Below the pieces are notes generated by a model, which had not been told where the DNA came from, made no database searches, and saw nothing but the letters and a program-made list of their open reading frames with translations. From Azomonas agilis (GTDB taxonomy: Bacteria; Pseudomonadota; Gammaproteobacteria; Pseudomonadales; Pseudomonadaceae): 64,000 nt of DNA. Positions 43,599 to 53,095 of this stretch are shown here, piece by piece. Location of the stretch: assembly GCF_007830255.1 (NCBI RefSeq), contig NZ_VLKG01000007.1, positions 1-64,000 of the forward strand. Reading direction: 5' to 3'. The position numbers and the translations under genes are program-made. Numbering within the stretch: the first letter of the stretch is position 1; the number at the start of each line of letters is the position of its first letter.

Positions 43599-44939
43599 AT
43601 GGATATGCTGTATACCCTGTTTGCGACCCTAATTGCTTTAGGCCTCTTAGTGACCGTCCATGAGTGGGGGCACTTTTGGGTGGCTCGGCGTTGTGGTGTC
43701 CGGGTGTTGAGGTTCTCGGTAGGCTTTGGTACTCCCCTCGTGCGTTGGTATGACCGGCAGGGAACAGAGTTTGTTATTGCGGCGATTCCTTTGGGGGGCT
43801 ACGTCCGCATGTTGGATGAGCGAGAAGCACCCGTACAACCGGAGTTACTTAATCAGGCTTTTAATCGTAAGTCAGTGGCCCAGCGTTTCTCCATTGTAGC
43901 AGCCGGCCCCTTGGTGAATTTTGCTCTAGCGGTTGTCTTATTTTGGGTGCTGGCCTTAATGGGCTCGCAACAGGTTAAGCCCATTATTGGTGGTCTTGCT
44001 GCCGGTAGTTTGGCGGAGCAAGCAGGGCTTCAAATCGGACAAGAGCTTATCGCGGTTGATGGGAAAGCTGTCACCAGTTGGGGCGCTGTTAATTTAAGGT
44101 TGGTTGAGCGATTGGGTGAAACCGGAACCTTAGTCATTAAGGTTTTGGATTCAAATGCTCGGGAGTGGGACTACCAAATAAAACTCAATGCGTGGTTAAG
44201 GAACGTAGAAGAGCCAGATCCCTTAGAACAGTTGGGATTAATTCCTTGGCGGCCTGCGGTAGAACCAGTGATTGCAGAGTTAGATGCTCAAGGGCCAGCC
44301 CAGCAAGCTGGAGTGCAATTAGGTGATCGAGTATTGCGCCTAAATGATCAACCCATTGAAGGATGGTACCAACTGGTGCAGCAGGTTCAGTCCTTGCCTG
44401 GACGCAGAATTGAGCTGCATTTGGATCGAGCCGGACAACAGCTAACCATCCCCCTGACCTTAGATAAACGTGATGACGGGCGTGGTTATCTGGGCGCTGG
44501 TGCTCAGCCTGTGGACTGGCCGCAGGATATGCTGCGTGAGCTGAACTTTGGGCCTTTGGAGGCGGTTGCTGAGGCTGTACGCCGTACTTGGTCTATGAGC
44601 GTTTTGACGCTGGATTCGTTGAAAAAAATGTTGTTAGGTGAGTTATCGGTAAAAAACTTGAGCGGCCCGATAACCATTGCTAAAGTGGCGGGCGCTTCTG
44701 CCCAGTCGGGTTTGGGTAGCTTTTTAAATTTCTTGGCTTACCTAAGCATTAGTTTAGGCGTGCTTAACCTGTTGCCTATTCCTGTTCTTGATGGGGGGCA
44801 CCTGCTGTTTTATGCCATTGAAGGTGTGCGTGGGCGGCCATTGTCGGATCGGGTGCAGGGGTGGGGGATGCAAATTGGTATTGGCTTAATGTTTGGACTG
44901 ATGTTGTTGGCGCTGTTCAACGACATAGGACGCCTTTAA
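43599..44939 (+). CDS. rseP: RseP site-2 intramembrane protease
   Basis: This 446-residue inner-membrane zinc metalloprotease cleaves anti-sigma-E RseA after DegS. The zinc motif is HEWGHF (about residues 21-26) in the first membrane helix, and the second ligand region LPIPVLDGGHLLF is near the C-terminus. Two tandem periplasmic PDZ domains lie between (IGGLAAGSLAEQAGLQIG; LDAQGPAQQAGVQLGDRVL). It is upstream of bamA, as in most gammaproteobacteria. Confidence 0.97.
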   Translation: MDMLYTLFATLIALGLLVTVHEWGHFWVARRCGVRVLRFSVGFGTPLVRWYDRQGTEFVIAAIPLGGYVRMLDEREAPVQPELLNQAFNRKSVAQRFSIVAAGPLVNFALAVVLFWVLALMGSQQVKPIIGGLAAGSLAEQAGLQIGQELIAVDGKAVTSWGAVNLRLVERLGETGTLVIKVLDSNAREWDYQIKLNAWLRNVEEPDPLEQLGLIPWRPAVEPVIAELDAQGPAQQAGVQLGDRVLRLNDQPIEGWYQLVQQVQSLPGRRIELHLDRAGQQLTIPLTLDKRDDGRGYLGAGAQPVDWPQDMLRELNFGPLEAVAEAVRRTWSMSVLTLDSLKKMLLGELSVKNLSGPITIAKVAGASAQSGLGSFLNFLAYLSISLGVLNLLPIPVLDGGHLLFYAIEGVRGRPLSDRVQGWGMQIGIGLMFGLMLLALFNDIGRL

Positions 44940-44997
44940 TGCAAAGGATTCATGCTAATGCGGCTCATTTTCACGTTTTCTTTCTAAAAAGGACTTC

Positions 44998-47349
44998 ATG
45001 AAACGCTTGCTGCTTTCGGCGCTTCTGTTTGCATTGGTTATTGCTCAGGTTCATGCCGACTCCTTTACTATTTCTGATATCCGCATTAATGGCCTGCAAC
45101 GGGTGTCTGCGGGTAGCGTCTTTAGCGCCTTACCTCTAAATGTCGGTGATACTTTAGATGAGCGGCGTTTGGTTGAGGCTACCCGTGCTCTGTTTAGGAC
45201 GGGGTTCTTCCAAGATATTCAACTGAGCCGCGAAGGCAACGTATTAATCGTCAATTTGGTAGAGCGGCCTTCTATCTCTAAAATTGAGTTAGAGGGCAAC
45301 AAAGCGATTAAGTCGGAAGATTTACTCAAAGGTCTACAACAAGCTGGCTTGGCCGAAGGTGAGATTTTTCAACAGGCAACCTTGGACGGCGTGCGTAATG
45401 AATTACAGCGTCAATACGTAGCTCAAGGTCGATATTCCGCCAGCATCGAAACCTCTATTGTTCCGCAACCGCGAAATAGAGTATCGCTCAAAATTAAAAT
45501 TAATGAAGGTACGGTTGCGGCGATTAAACATATTAATATCGTTGGCAATACCCTGTTTTCTGACGAAGATTTAACCACTGATTTTCAGTTAAAGACAACA
45601 AACTTATTATCGTTTTTTTACAACGATGATAAATACGCACGTGAAAAATTAGCCGGTGATTTAGAGCGTTTGCGCTCTTATTATCTGGATCGTGGTTATA
45701 TTAATATGGATATAACCTCAACCCAAGTATCTATTACTCCAGATAAGAAGAGTGTTTATATTACGATCAATATTGCAGAAGGTGAGCGTTATACCGTACG
45801 TGAAGTTAAACTCAGTGGTGATTTAAAAGTTCCTCAGGAAGAAGTAGAGGCGCTTTTATTGGTTAAGCAAGGCCAAGTATTTTCACGCAATATCATGACT
45901 AAAACCTCTGAGTTAATTACCCGTCGTTTGGGTAACGAAGGCTATACATTTGCTAATGTGAACGGTATCCCAGAGCCCCATGATGATGACAATACGGTTT
46001 CCCTAACCTTTGTCGTTGATCCCGGTCGGCGAGCCTACGTTAATCGCATTAACTTTAGAGGCAATACCAAAACGGCTGATGAAGTATTACGGCGTGAAAT
46101 GCGACAAATGGAAGGAGGTTGGGCTTCAACCTACTTGATTGATCAGTCTAAGACCCGTTTAGAGCGCTTAGGATACTTCAAAGAAGTCAGTGTAGAAACA
46201 ACGCAAATTCCTGGAGTTGACGATCAGATTGACGTGAACTTTGCTGTTGAAGAGCAGGCTTCTGGATCGGTGAGTGCTAGCGCGGGTTTTGCGCAAAACT
46301 CGGGGATTATTTTAGGTGCCTCCATCAGTCAAGATAACTTTATGGGTACCGGAAACCGGGTGAGCGTTGGCTTAAACCGCAGTGAGTATAAAACCAGCTA
46401 TAACTTTGGCTTTACGGATCCTTACTGGAATGATGATGGTATTAGTTTGGGCTATAATGCGTTCTATAGCATCACCGATTATGATGATACAGAATACGAT
46501 GTTTCCAGTTATTCGATAGATAGTTTTGGTGCTGGCTTTAGCTTTGGTTATCCGATCAGTGAAACCTCGCGTGTATCATTTGGTCTCTCTTTGCAGCAGG
46601 ACACGATTGATACCGGGACTTATACGGTTAACGAAATTTTTGAGTTTTTAGATGAAGAAGGGGATAACTACCTTAACTTTAAAGCCAACGCAGGTTGGTC
46701 AGAGTCCACCTTAAACCGTGGCGTTATGCCTAATCGGGGCTATTCACAAAGTCTTTCTGCAGAAACGACCCTACCAGGTAGTGACCTGAGCTTTTATAAA
46801 ATTGATTATAATGGGCAAATGTTTACGCCTTTAAATCGGACTTATACTTTGCGTTTGCACGGTAAGCTCGGATACGGTGATAGTTTTGGCACGACTTCAA
46901 AATTGCCATTCTATGAGAACTACTACGCCGGTGGTTTTAGCTCCGTTCGTGGCTTTAAAGACAATACTTTGGGGCCTCGTAGTACGCCGAGTGATGGATC
47001 AAACGAAGGCACTCTGGTGGATGAGGATGATGACGAAGAGCCTTTTGGCGGAAACCTGTTGGTTACTGGTGGTGTAGAAGTGATGTTCCCTATGCCCTTT
47101 GTAAAGGATCAGCGGGCGTTTAGAACCTCGGTATTTTGGGATGTGGGCAACGTATTTGATACTAAATGCCGCTCAGGTTCCAAAAATTGCTCCAAGTTTA
47201 GTTTGACAGATATGGCCAGTTCTATTGGTATTGGTGGGACTTGGGTGAGTGGCTTTGGTCCGTTGAGTTTCAGTTTGGCCTTGCCGATTAAAAAACCAAG
47301 CGATTCAGAAACCGAGATATTCCAGTTTTCAATGGGACAAACCTTTTAA
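44998..47349 (+). CDS. bamA: Outer-membrane protein assembly factor BamA
   Basis: This 783-residue Omp85 protein inserts beta-barrels into the outer membrane. The signal peptide is cleaved near VHA-DSF. Five POTRA domains cover about 23-420, and a 16-stranded barrel follows. The lid-loop VRGF motif is seen in GGFSSVRGFKDN. The extracellular loop after it carries an acidic run (VDEDDDEEPFGG), and a later loop has a close cysteine pair (KCRSGSKNCSK). The terminal residue is Phe (MGQTF), as required for outer-membrane targeting. An AAGGA site precedes the ATG. Confidence 0.98.
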   Translation: MKRLLLSALLFALVIAQVHADSFTISDIRINGLQRVSAGSVFSALPLNVGDTLDERRLVEATRALFRTGFFQDIQLSREGNVLIVNLVERPSISKIELEGNKAIKSEDLLKGLQQAGLAEGEIFQQATLDGVRNELQRQYVAQGRYSASIETSIVPQPRNRVSLKIKINEGTVAAIKHINIVGNTLFSDEDLTTDFQLKTTNLLSFFYNDDKYAREKLAGDLERLRSYYLDRGYINMDITSTQVSITPDKKSVYITINIAEGERYTVREVKLSGDLKVPQEEVEALLLVKQGQVFSRNIMTKTSELITRRLGNEGYTFANVNGIPEPHDDDNTVSLTFVVDPGRRAYVNRINFRGNTKTADEVLRREMRQMEGGWASTYLIDQSKTRLERLGYFKEVSVETTQIPGVDDQIDVNFAVEEQASGSVSASAGFAQNSGIILGASISQDNFMGTGNRVSVGLNRSEYKTSYNFGFTDPYWNDDGISLGYNAFYSITDYDDTEYDVSSYSIDSFGAGFSFGYPISETSRVSFGLSLQQDTIDTGTYTVNEIFEFLDEEGDNYLNFKANAGWSESTLNRGVMPNRGYSQSLSAETTLPGSDLSFYKIDYNGQMFTPLNRTYTLRLHGKLGYGDSFGTTSKLPFYENYYAGGFSSVRGFKDNTLGPRSTPSDGSNEGTLVDEDDDEEPFGGNLLVTGGVEVMFPMPFVKDQRAFRTSVFWDVGNVFDTKCRSGSKNCSKFSLTDMASSIGIGGTWVSGFGPLSFSLALPIKKPSDSETEIFQFSMGQTF

Positions 47350-47401
47350 CCATCCTGCTGCACTGCATGCAGGTCTTGACTGAAATAGAGTGGTATTGAT
47401 T

Positions 47402-47905
47402 GTGCGCAAGCTCATTCCGTTATTCCTTGCCAGCACTATTCTGGTAGCTGGCCCTGCCAGTGCTGATACGAAAATTGCAGTACTGAATATCCAGATGGCG
47501 CTTCAGGAGTCGGATGCGGCCAAACGCTACATTACGGACAGTGAACGAAAGTTTGGCCCCCAACTTGATAAGCTGAAAAAGCTTGAGGAAGATGCCAAGC
47601 GTATCCAAGAGCGTTTGGTTAAAAACGGCGATAAGATGCAGCAGTCCGAGCAAGAGCGTTTAGAGCTTGAGTTAAAGCAAAAAGCGCGGGATTTTCAGGT
47701 TCAGTCTAAAGACCTGAATGATGCTAAATCCAAGGCTGATCGAGACATGCTCCAGCAACTAAAACCCAAACTGGACAAAGCAGTTGAAGAGACTATCAAA
47801 CGTGGGGATTACGACTTGGTGGTAGAAGCCTCTGCAGTTGTCAACGTTAAGCCACAATTTGATATTACGCGCCAAGTGATTGAGCGCATGAATCAGATAC
47901 GTTGA
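47402..47905 (+). CDS. skp: Periplasmic chaperone Skp/OmpH
   Basis: This 167-residue chaperone carries unfolded outer-membrane proteins to the Bam complex. The signal peptide ends PASA-DTK and is followed by the conserved [11 protein letters not shown] strand and long charged helices ([18 protein letters not shown]). The frame is open from a GTG at 47390, but the GTG at 47402 has GAGTGG 8 nt upstream and gives a proper signal peptide ([11 protein letters not shown]). Position between bamA and lpxD is standard. Confidence 0.92.
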   Translation: MRKLIPLFLASTILVAGPASADTKIAVLNIQMALQESDAAKRYITDSERKFGPQLDKLKKLEEDAKRIQERLVKNGDKMQQSEQERLELELKQKARDFQVQSKDLNDAKSKADRDMLQQLKPKLDKAVEETIKRGDYDLVVEASAVVNVKPQFDITRQVIERMNQIR

Positions 47906-47906
47906 T

Positions 47907-48965
47907 ATGACTTTGACGCATACCCTAGGCCAGTTAGCCGAATATTTGGGAGCTAGACTCCAAGGCGGTCAAACCAGCACCCAAATTCAGGGTATAGCGA
48001 CCCTACAGGAGGCTAAGGCACAACACATTAGTTTTTTGGCTAATGCACAGTACCGTAAATACTTGGCAAGCTGCCAAGCGGCTGCGGTTTTGTTGCGCCC
48101 AGAGGATGCCGAAGGGTTTGCAGGCGTAGCTCTGTTAGTAAAAGATCCTTATCTAGCTTATGCGCGTCTTTCTCATTTATTTGAAACACGCCCTATGCCT
48201 GTTGCAGGCATTCACCCAACAGCAGTAGTGGCATCTGATGCTTGGATTGATCCTTCAGCCTGCATCGGTGCTTACGTTGTGGTAGAGGCTGGAGCTTGGG
48301 TTGGCCCCCGAGTGGAGATCAGCGCCCATACCTATGTTGGAGCCCGGGTTCGGGTGGGGGAGGATACTCGACTTGGGCCGCGTGTAACCCTGTGCCACGA
48401 TGTGCAACTAGGAAAGCGTGTAGTGATCCAGCCCGGAGCGGTTATTGGTAGTGAAGGCTTTGGATTTGCCAATGAACAGGGTGTATGGCGCAAAATCGCT
48501 CAGGTAGGTTCAGTCTGTATTGGTGATGATGCAGAAGTAGGAGCCAATACTACTATTGATCGCGGGGCTTTATCGGATACGTGCATTGGTAAAGGGGTGA
48601 AGCTCGATAACCAAATCCAAATTGCCCACAATGTGGAGGTAGGGGATCACACAGCCATGGCAGCCTGTGTGGGGATTTCTGGTAGTACCCATATTGGCCG
48701 CCACTGCATGATTGCAGGCGGTGTAGGAATGGTAGGACATATTAATATTTGTGATGGGGTGTTCGTTACCGGTATGACCATGGTGACGCGCTCTATTACA
48801 GAGCCGGGTGCATATTCATCCGGAACGGCCATGCAAACAGCAGCAGAATGGAAAAAGAGCGCGGCCCGTATTCGTCAGCTTGACGAAATGGCCCGTCGCT
48901 TGTCGCATCTGGAAAAGCAATTAGCGGCCGTGACGAGCAAAGAAGATGCTGCTTCTGATGCCTAA
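47907..48965 (+). CDS. lpxD: UDP-3-O-acylglucosamine N-acyltransferase
   Basis: This 352-residue lipid A enzyme performs the third step of the Raetz pathway. An N-terminal uridine-binding domain ([13 protein letters not shown]) precedes a left-handed beta-helix of hexapeptide repeats, with the family blocks [14 protein letters not shown] and [12 protein letters not shown] and a catalytic-type His in [14 protein letters not shown]. It starts just after the skp stop. Confidence 0.98.
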   Translation: MTLTHTLGQLAEYLGARLQGGQTSTQIQGIATLQEAKAQHISFLANAQYRKYLASCQAAAVLLRPEDAEGFAGVALLVKDPYLAYARLSHLFETRPMPVAGIHPTAVVASDAWIDPSACIGAYVVVEAGAWVGPRVEISAHTYVGARVRVGEDTRLGPRVTLCHDVQLGKRVVIQPGAVIGSEGFGFANEQGVWRKIAQVGSVCIGDDAEVGANTTIDRGALSDTCIGKGVKLDNQIQIAHNVEVGDHTAMAACVGISGSTHIGRHCMIAGGVGMVGHINICDGVFVTGMTMVTRSITEPGAYSSGTAMQTAAEWKKSAARIRQLDEMARRLSHLEKQLAAVTSKEDAASDA

Positions 48966-48968
48966 ACC

Positions 48969-49027
48969 GGTCACTTGATTTGTCGCGTTAAAGGTATTTA
49001 ATTGCCTGCAGCTGAGTGCAAGTGACC
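48969..49027 (+). promoter_or_regulatory. Long-range inverted repeat between lpxD and fabZ
   Basis: GGTCACTTG (48969-48977) is the exact complement of CAAGTGACC (49019-49027), with 41 nt between. The lpxD-fabZ gap is 97 bp, unusually long for this tightly packed cluster, and the fabZ start lacks a clear ribosome-binding site. An RNA structure affecting fabZ expression is possible. Confidence 0.35.
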
Positions 49028-49062
49028 TGGTATTTTCTTTAATTACAGGCTCTTTTCCTGAC

Positions 49063-49503
49063 ATGATGGATATTAACGAAATTCGCGAATACCTACCCCA
49101 CCGTTACCCTTTTTTGCTGGTTGACCGGGTAGTAGCTCTTGATACAGAAGCTCAGTGCATTCGAGCCTATAAAAACGTCACCATCAATGAGCCGTTTTTT
49201 AACGGCCATTTTCCTCATCATCCCATCATGCCCGGTGTGCTTATTGTCGAAGCTATGGCTCAGGCTGCGGGAATCCTAGGTTTTAAAATGCTGGGTGTTA
49301 AGCCAGCCGACGGTACCCTGTATTACTTTGTGGGATCCGATAAATTGCGTTTTCGTCAGCCGGTGATTGCCGGTGATCAATTGGTATTAGAGGCAAAATT
49401 TATCAGCGCCAAACGCGCGATCTGGAAATTTGATTGTCAAGCGATTGTAGATGATAAAACAGTCTGCTCGGCAGAGATCATTTGTGCGGAACGCAAACTA
49501 TGA
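49063..49503 (+). CDS. fabZ: 3-hydroxyacyl-ACP dehydratase FabZ
   Basis: This 146-residue hotdog enzyme dehydrates 3-hydroxyacyl-ACP in fatty-acid synthesis. The catalytic His and Glu are in the conserved blocks [20 protein letters not shown] and [13 protein letters not shown]. Two adjacent ATGs are possible starts, and no good Shine-Dalgarno sequence is visible. The stop overlaps lpxA by four bases (ATGA). Confidence 0.97.
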   Translation: MMDINEIREYLPHRYPFLLVDRVVALDTEAQCIRAYKNVTINEPFFNGHFPHHPIMPGVLIVEAMAQAAGILGFKMLGVKPADGTLYYFVGSDKLRFRQPVIAGDQLVLEAKFISAKRAIWKFDCQAIVDDKTVCSAEIICAERKL

Positions 49504-50276
49504 CATTGATTGACTCGCGAGCCATCATCGACCCATCAGCACGTTTGGCTGATGGGGTAGAGGTCGGTCCGTGGTCCATTATCGGGCCCGATGTAGAAAT
49601 TGGTGAGGGTACCGTCATTGGCCCTCATGTGATTGTGAAAGGCCCAACTCGCATTGGTAAATACAATCGGATTTTCCAGTTTTCTTCGGTGGGTGAAGAT
49701 ACCCCCGATATGAAATACAAAGGTGAGCCTACCCGACTGGTGATGGGCGATCACAACATCATTCGGGAAGGTGTAACGATTCACCGAGGTACAGTGCAGG
49801 ATCGCTCAGAAACCACCATCGGTAGCCATAACCTGATCATGGCCTATGCCCACGTTGGTCATGACAGCGTGGTGGGCGACCACTGCATTATCGTGAACAA
49901 TGCCGGGCTAGCTGGCCATGTGCATGTGGGTGATTGGGCGATTATTTCAGGTTATGTACTGATTCATCAGCACTGCCATGTGGGGCCCCATAGTTTCTGT
50001 GGTATGGGCTCAGGGGTGGTTAAAGACGTACCAGCGTTTGTCACCGTCTTAGGTAATCCTGCCGAAGCGCGTAGCATGAACTTTGAAGGCATGCGGCGGC
50101 GGGGCTTTACTCCTGAGGTCATTACCGCTTTGCGTCGGGCCTATAAAGTCGTTTATCGGCAGAATTTAACGACTGAAGAAGCCTTAGTCCACTTGGAAGA
50201 GGATGCCGCTCGCTTCCCAGAAGTGGCTCTATTTAGGGACAGCATTAGAGACTCCACACGTGGCATTACCCGCTGA
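49500..50276 (+). CDS. lpxA: UDP-N-acetylglucosamine acyltransferase
   Basis: This 258-residue enzyme performs the first step of lipid A synthesis. Hexapeptide-repeat beta-helix is visible throughout, with catalytic-His region [17 protein letters not shown] and the C-terminal helical domain ([21 protein letters not shown]-type block). The ATG at 49500 overlaps the fabZ stop, fixing the start. Confidence 0.98.
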   Translation: MTLIDSRAIIDPSARLADGVEVGPWSIIGPDVEIGEGTVIGPHVIVKGPTRIGKYNRIFQFSSVGEDTPDMKYKGEPTRLVMGDHNIIREGVTIHRGTVQDRSETTIGSHNLIMAYAHVGHDSVVGDHCIIVNNAGLAGHVHVGDWAIISGYVLIHQHCHVGPHSFCGMGSGVVKDVPAFVTVLGNPAEARSMNFEGMRRRGFTPEVITALRRAYKVVYRQNLTTEEALVHLEEDAARFPEVALFRDSIRDSTRGITR

Positions 50277-51408
50277 TATTAAGCCCTTAACCATCGCCCT
50301 AGTGGCAGGCGAAGCCTCTGGAGATATTCTAGGGGCTGGCTTAATGCAGGCGTTAAAAGCCCGCACTCCCCATATTCGTTTTATTGGTGTGGGTGGAAGC
50401 CGGATGCAGGCTGAAGGATTAGACAGCTTTTTCCCGCAAGAGCGCTTAGCTGTCATGGGCTTGGTTGAGGTCTTGGGGCGTTTACCCGAGTTGTTGTGGC
50501 GGCGTTACGCATTGGTGCGCTATCTGATACAACAGCAGCCTGATGTGTTTATTGGCATTGATGCGCCGGATTTTAACTTAGGACTAGAGCTGAAGTTACG
50601 TCACGCTGGTATTCGTACTGTGCATTACGTTAGCCCCTCCGTATGGGCTTGGCGGCAAAAGCGGGTACTAAAGATTCGTAAAGCCTGTGACCTGATGTTG
50701 ACTCTGTTGCCTTTTGAGGCCCGCTTCTATGAAGAGCATCAGGTTCCCGTGCACTTTATTGGGCATCCTCTGGCGGATCAAATTGAGATGTCTGTGGACT
50801 CTGGAGCCGCCCGTAAGCGACTGGGCTTGAGTGCAGAGGATTCTGTTATTGCTCTGATGCCTGGCAGTCGAGGTGGTGAAGTATCCCGTTTGGGTAGTCT
50901 GTTTTTAGAAACCGCGCGTTTGCTACAGATTCAGCGCCCGAACATTCGTTTTATATTGCCTTGTGCGACTCCAGAGCGTCGGCACCAACTGGAGCAGTTG
51001 TTGTTGGATTATCCTGAGCTTTCCGTGAGGCTATTAGATGGGCAATCCCATGAGGCGTTAACAGCCTGTAATGCAGTCTTGATTGCTTCAGGGACAGCAA
51101 CCTTAGAGGCCTTATTGCATCGTCGTCCTATGGTCGTGGCCTACCGAGTGTCGAACATGACCTACCGCATTGCTAAGCGCTTGGTAAAAACCCCTTTCTT
51201 TGCTCTACCCAATTTATTGGCTGGTCGTTTGTTAGTGCCTGAGTTTATTCAAGATGCGGCTCAGCCCAATGCAATGGTTCCGGCCTTGATTCAAGCCTTG
51301 GATCATCCTCAGGAGCAGGTCGCCACTTTTGCCAAGTTGCACCAAAAATTGCGGCTTAATGCCTCCCATCAAGCAGCGGAAGCTGTGTTGGAGTTGGTTG
51401 CTCAATGA
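50260..51408 (+). CDS. lpxB: Lipid-A-disaccharide synthase
   Basis: This family GT19 glycosyltransferase joins two lipid A monosaccharides. Motifs include [52 protein letters not shown] and [13 protein letters not shown]-like [13 protein letters not shown]. An ATG at 50203 would give 401 residues and a 74-base overlap with lpxA. The GTG at 50260 gives 382 residues, matching the usual family length, and a 17-base overlap, so it is preferred; the true start is uncertain. The stop overlaps rnhB (ATGA). Confidence 0.93.
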   Translation: MALPADIKPLTIALVAGEASGDILGAGLMQALKARTPHIRFIGVGGSRMQAEGLDSFFPQERLAVMGLVEVLGRLPELLWRRYALVRYLIQQQPDVFIGIDAPDFNLGLELKLRHAGIRTVHYVSPSVWAWRQKRVLKIRKACDLMLTLLPFEARFYEEHQVPVHFIGHPLADQIEMSVDSGAARKRLGLSAEDSVIALMPGSRGGEVSRLGSLFLETARLLQIQRPNIRFILPCATPERRHQLEQLLLDYPELSVRLLDGQSHEALTACNAVLIASGTATLEALLHRRPMVVAYRVSNMTYRIAKRLVKTPFFALPNLLAGRLLVPEFIQDAAQPNAMVPALIQALDHPQEQVATFAKLHQKLRLNASHQAAEAVLELVAQ

Positions 51409-52007
51409 GGCAAATGGGATTGGATTTTTCTACCGTTGAGGGCTCCGTTGCTGGAGTGGATGAGGTGGGACGCGGCCCTCTGTGCGGCCCGGTGGTTACT
51501 GCAGCGGTTATTCTCGATCCTCAACAACCTATTGTGGGCTTGAACGACTCTAAAAAACTCAGTGAAGCGCGACGGGAGCTTTTGTACGATGAAATCTGTG
51601 CCAAAGCTCTAGCATGGTGCATCGCTCGGGCCGAAGTAGAGGAAATTGACCGGCTGAATATCCTGCACGCCACAATGCTTGCTATGCAGCGCGCTGTGCA
51701 GGGGTTAAGTATTCGGCCAATGCTGGTTCTCGTGGACGGCAATCGTTGTCCAGTTTTACCTATGTCTAGCCGCCCCGTTATTGGTGGTGATGCTTTAGAG
51801 CCTGCCATTGCAGCAGCTTCTATTCTGGCAAAGGTGAGTCGGGATCGGGAAATGCAGCTTTTAGATACACAGTATCCAGGATATGGGTTGGCGCAACACA
51901 AAGGCTACCCAACACCTAAACACTTAGAGGCTTTGCAGCGCTTAGGGCCAACTCCCATTTATCGCCGCTCTTTTGCTCCTGTGCAGCGAGCTTTAAGACA
52001 GGATTGA
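51405..52007 (+). CDS. rnhB: Ribonuclease HII
   Basis: This 200-residue enzyme removes RNA from RNA-DNA hybrids, including single ribonucleotides. The acidic active site is seen in [15 protein letters not shown] (Asp-Glu), LVDGNRCP and [13 protein letters not shown]. Its start overlaps the lpxB stop by four bases. An alternative ATG at 51414 exists. It closes the plus-strand superoperon and is convergent with accA. Confidence 0.97.
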   Translation: MRQMGLDFSTVEGSVAGVDEVGRGPLCGPVVTAAVILDPQQPIVGLNDSKKLSEARRELLYDEICAKALAWCIARAEVEEIDRLNILHATMLAMQRAVQGLSIRPMLVLVDGNRCPVLPMSSRPVIGGDALEPAIAAASILAKVSRDREMQLLDTQYPGYGLAQHKGYPTPKHLEALQRLGPTPIYRRSFAPVQRALRQD

Positions 52008-52019
52008 TGGAAAAGGCTA

Positions 52020-52047
52020 CATCCTTTGCCTTGGAATGCAAAGGATG
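52020..52047. terminator. Bidirectional stem-loop between rnhB and accA
   Basis: CATCCTTTGC (52020-52029) and GCAAAGGATG (52038-52047) form a perfect 10-bp stem with an 8-nt loop in the 55-bp space between convergent genes. On the minus strand, TAGCCTTTTCC follows. It likely terminates transcription from both sides. Confidence 0.6.
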
Positions 52048-52062
52048 CAGGTCTCATTGCTA

Positions 52063-53013
52063 TTAGACGATACCAAAGCCCATTAAGCGCTCGTAGCGTT
52101 GTGCTAACAAGTCTTCGGTACTTAAAGACTGCAAAGTTTCTAGCTGAACCAGCAGCTCTTCACGGATAGCTTCTGCCATTAAGGCAGGGTTACGGTGCGC
52201 GCCACCCAAAGGTTCCCGAATAACGGTATCTACGATGCCTAGCTCCTGAAGGCGATAGGCTGTAATACCCATAGCTTCTGCGGCATCGGGGGCTTTTTCG
52301 GCTGTCCGCCACAAAATGGAGGCGCAGCCTTCAGGGGAAATCACGGCGTAGGTGGAGTACTCCAGCATGTTCAAACGATCGCCCACACCAATAGCCAAGG
52401 CACCCCCAGAACCGCCTTCACCCACTACGGTAGCGATGATTGGAGTTTTAAGACGTGACATAACCCGCAGGTTCCAAGCGATGGCTTCGCTTTGGTTGCG
52501 CTCTTCGGCATCAATGCCAGGGTAAGCACCGGGGGTATCAATAAAGGTGAGGATAGGCATGCGGAAGCGCTCGGCCAACTCCATCAGGCGGCAGGCTTTA
52601 CGATAACCTTCGGGGCGGGGCATGCCGAAGTTACAGCGTACTTTCTCGCGTACATCCCGACCTTTTTGATGGCCAATGACCACAATAGGTTTGTCGTTTA
52701 GACGGGCCACTCCACCCACAATGGCGGCATCATCCGCAAAGTGCCGATCACCGTGTAACTCTTCAAACTCAGTAAACAGATGGCGGATATAGTCCGGTGT
52801 GTAAGGGCGTTTGGGGTGGCGCGCCAGTTGAGCAATTTGCCAACTGCTCAGGTTGCTGAAAATGTTTTCCGTGAGCAGACGACTTTTTTCCTGAAGTAAG
52901 GCGATTTCATCGCTGATGTTTAGGGCATTATCGTTACCCACCAAGCGCAGCTCTTCGATTTTGGCCTGAAGTTCAGCAATGGGCTGTTCGAAATCCAGAA
53001 AGTTGGGGTTCAT
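52063..53013 (-). CDS. accA: Acetyl-CoA carboxylase carboxyltransferase subunit alpha
   Basis: This 316-residue subunit pairs with AccD to make malonyl-CoA. Signatures include [73 protein letters not shown] and [17 protein letters not shown]. It lies downstream of dnaE on the minus strand (82-bp gap), keeping the usual dnaE-accA neighbourhood but in reverse orientation relative to rnhB and tilS. Confidence 0.98.
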   Translation of the reverse strand: MNPNFLDFEQPIAELQAKIEELRLVGNDNALNISDEIALLQEKSRLLTENIFSNLSSWQIAQLARHPKRPYTPDYIRHLFTEFEELHGDRHFADDAAIVGGVARLNDKPIVVIGHQKGRDVREKVRCNFGMPRPEGYRKACRLMELAERFRMPILTFIDTPGAYPGIDAEERNQSEAIAWNLRVMSRLKTPIIATVVGEGGSGGALAIGVGDRLNMLEYSTYAVISPEGCASILWRTAEKAPDAAEAMGITAYRLQELGIVDTVIREPLGGAHRNPALMAEAIREELLVQLETLQSLSTEDLLAQRYERLMGFGIV

Positions 53014-53095
53014 AGGCTTCTATTTGTCTTGATCTAGCCAAATGGCCGAGTGTTTTTGAGGGTTCAGCCTATCCCAAGAGATAGGCCTTGTAAGG

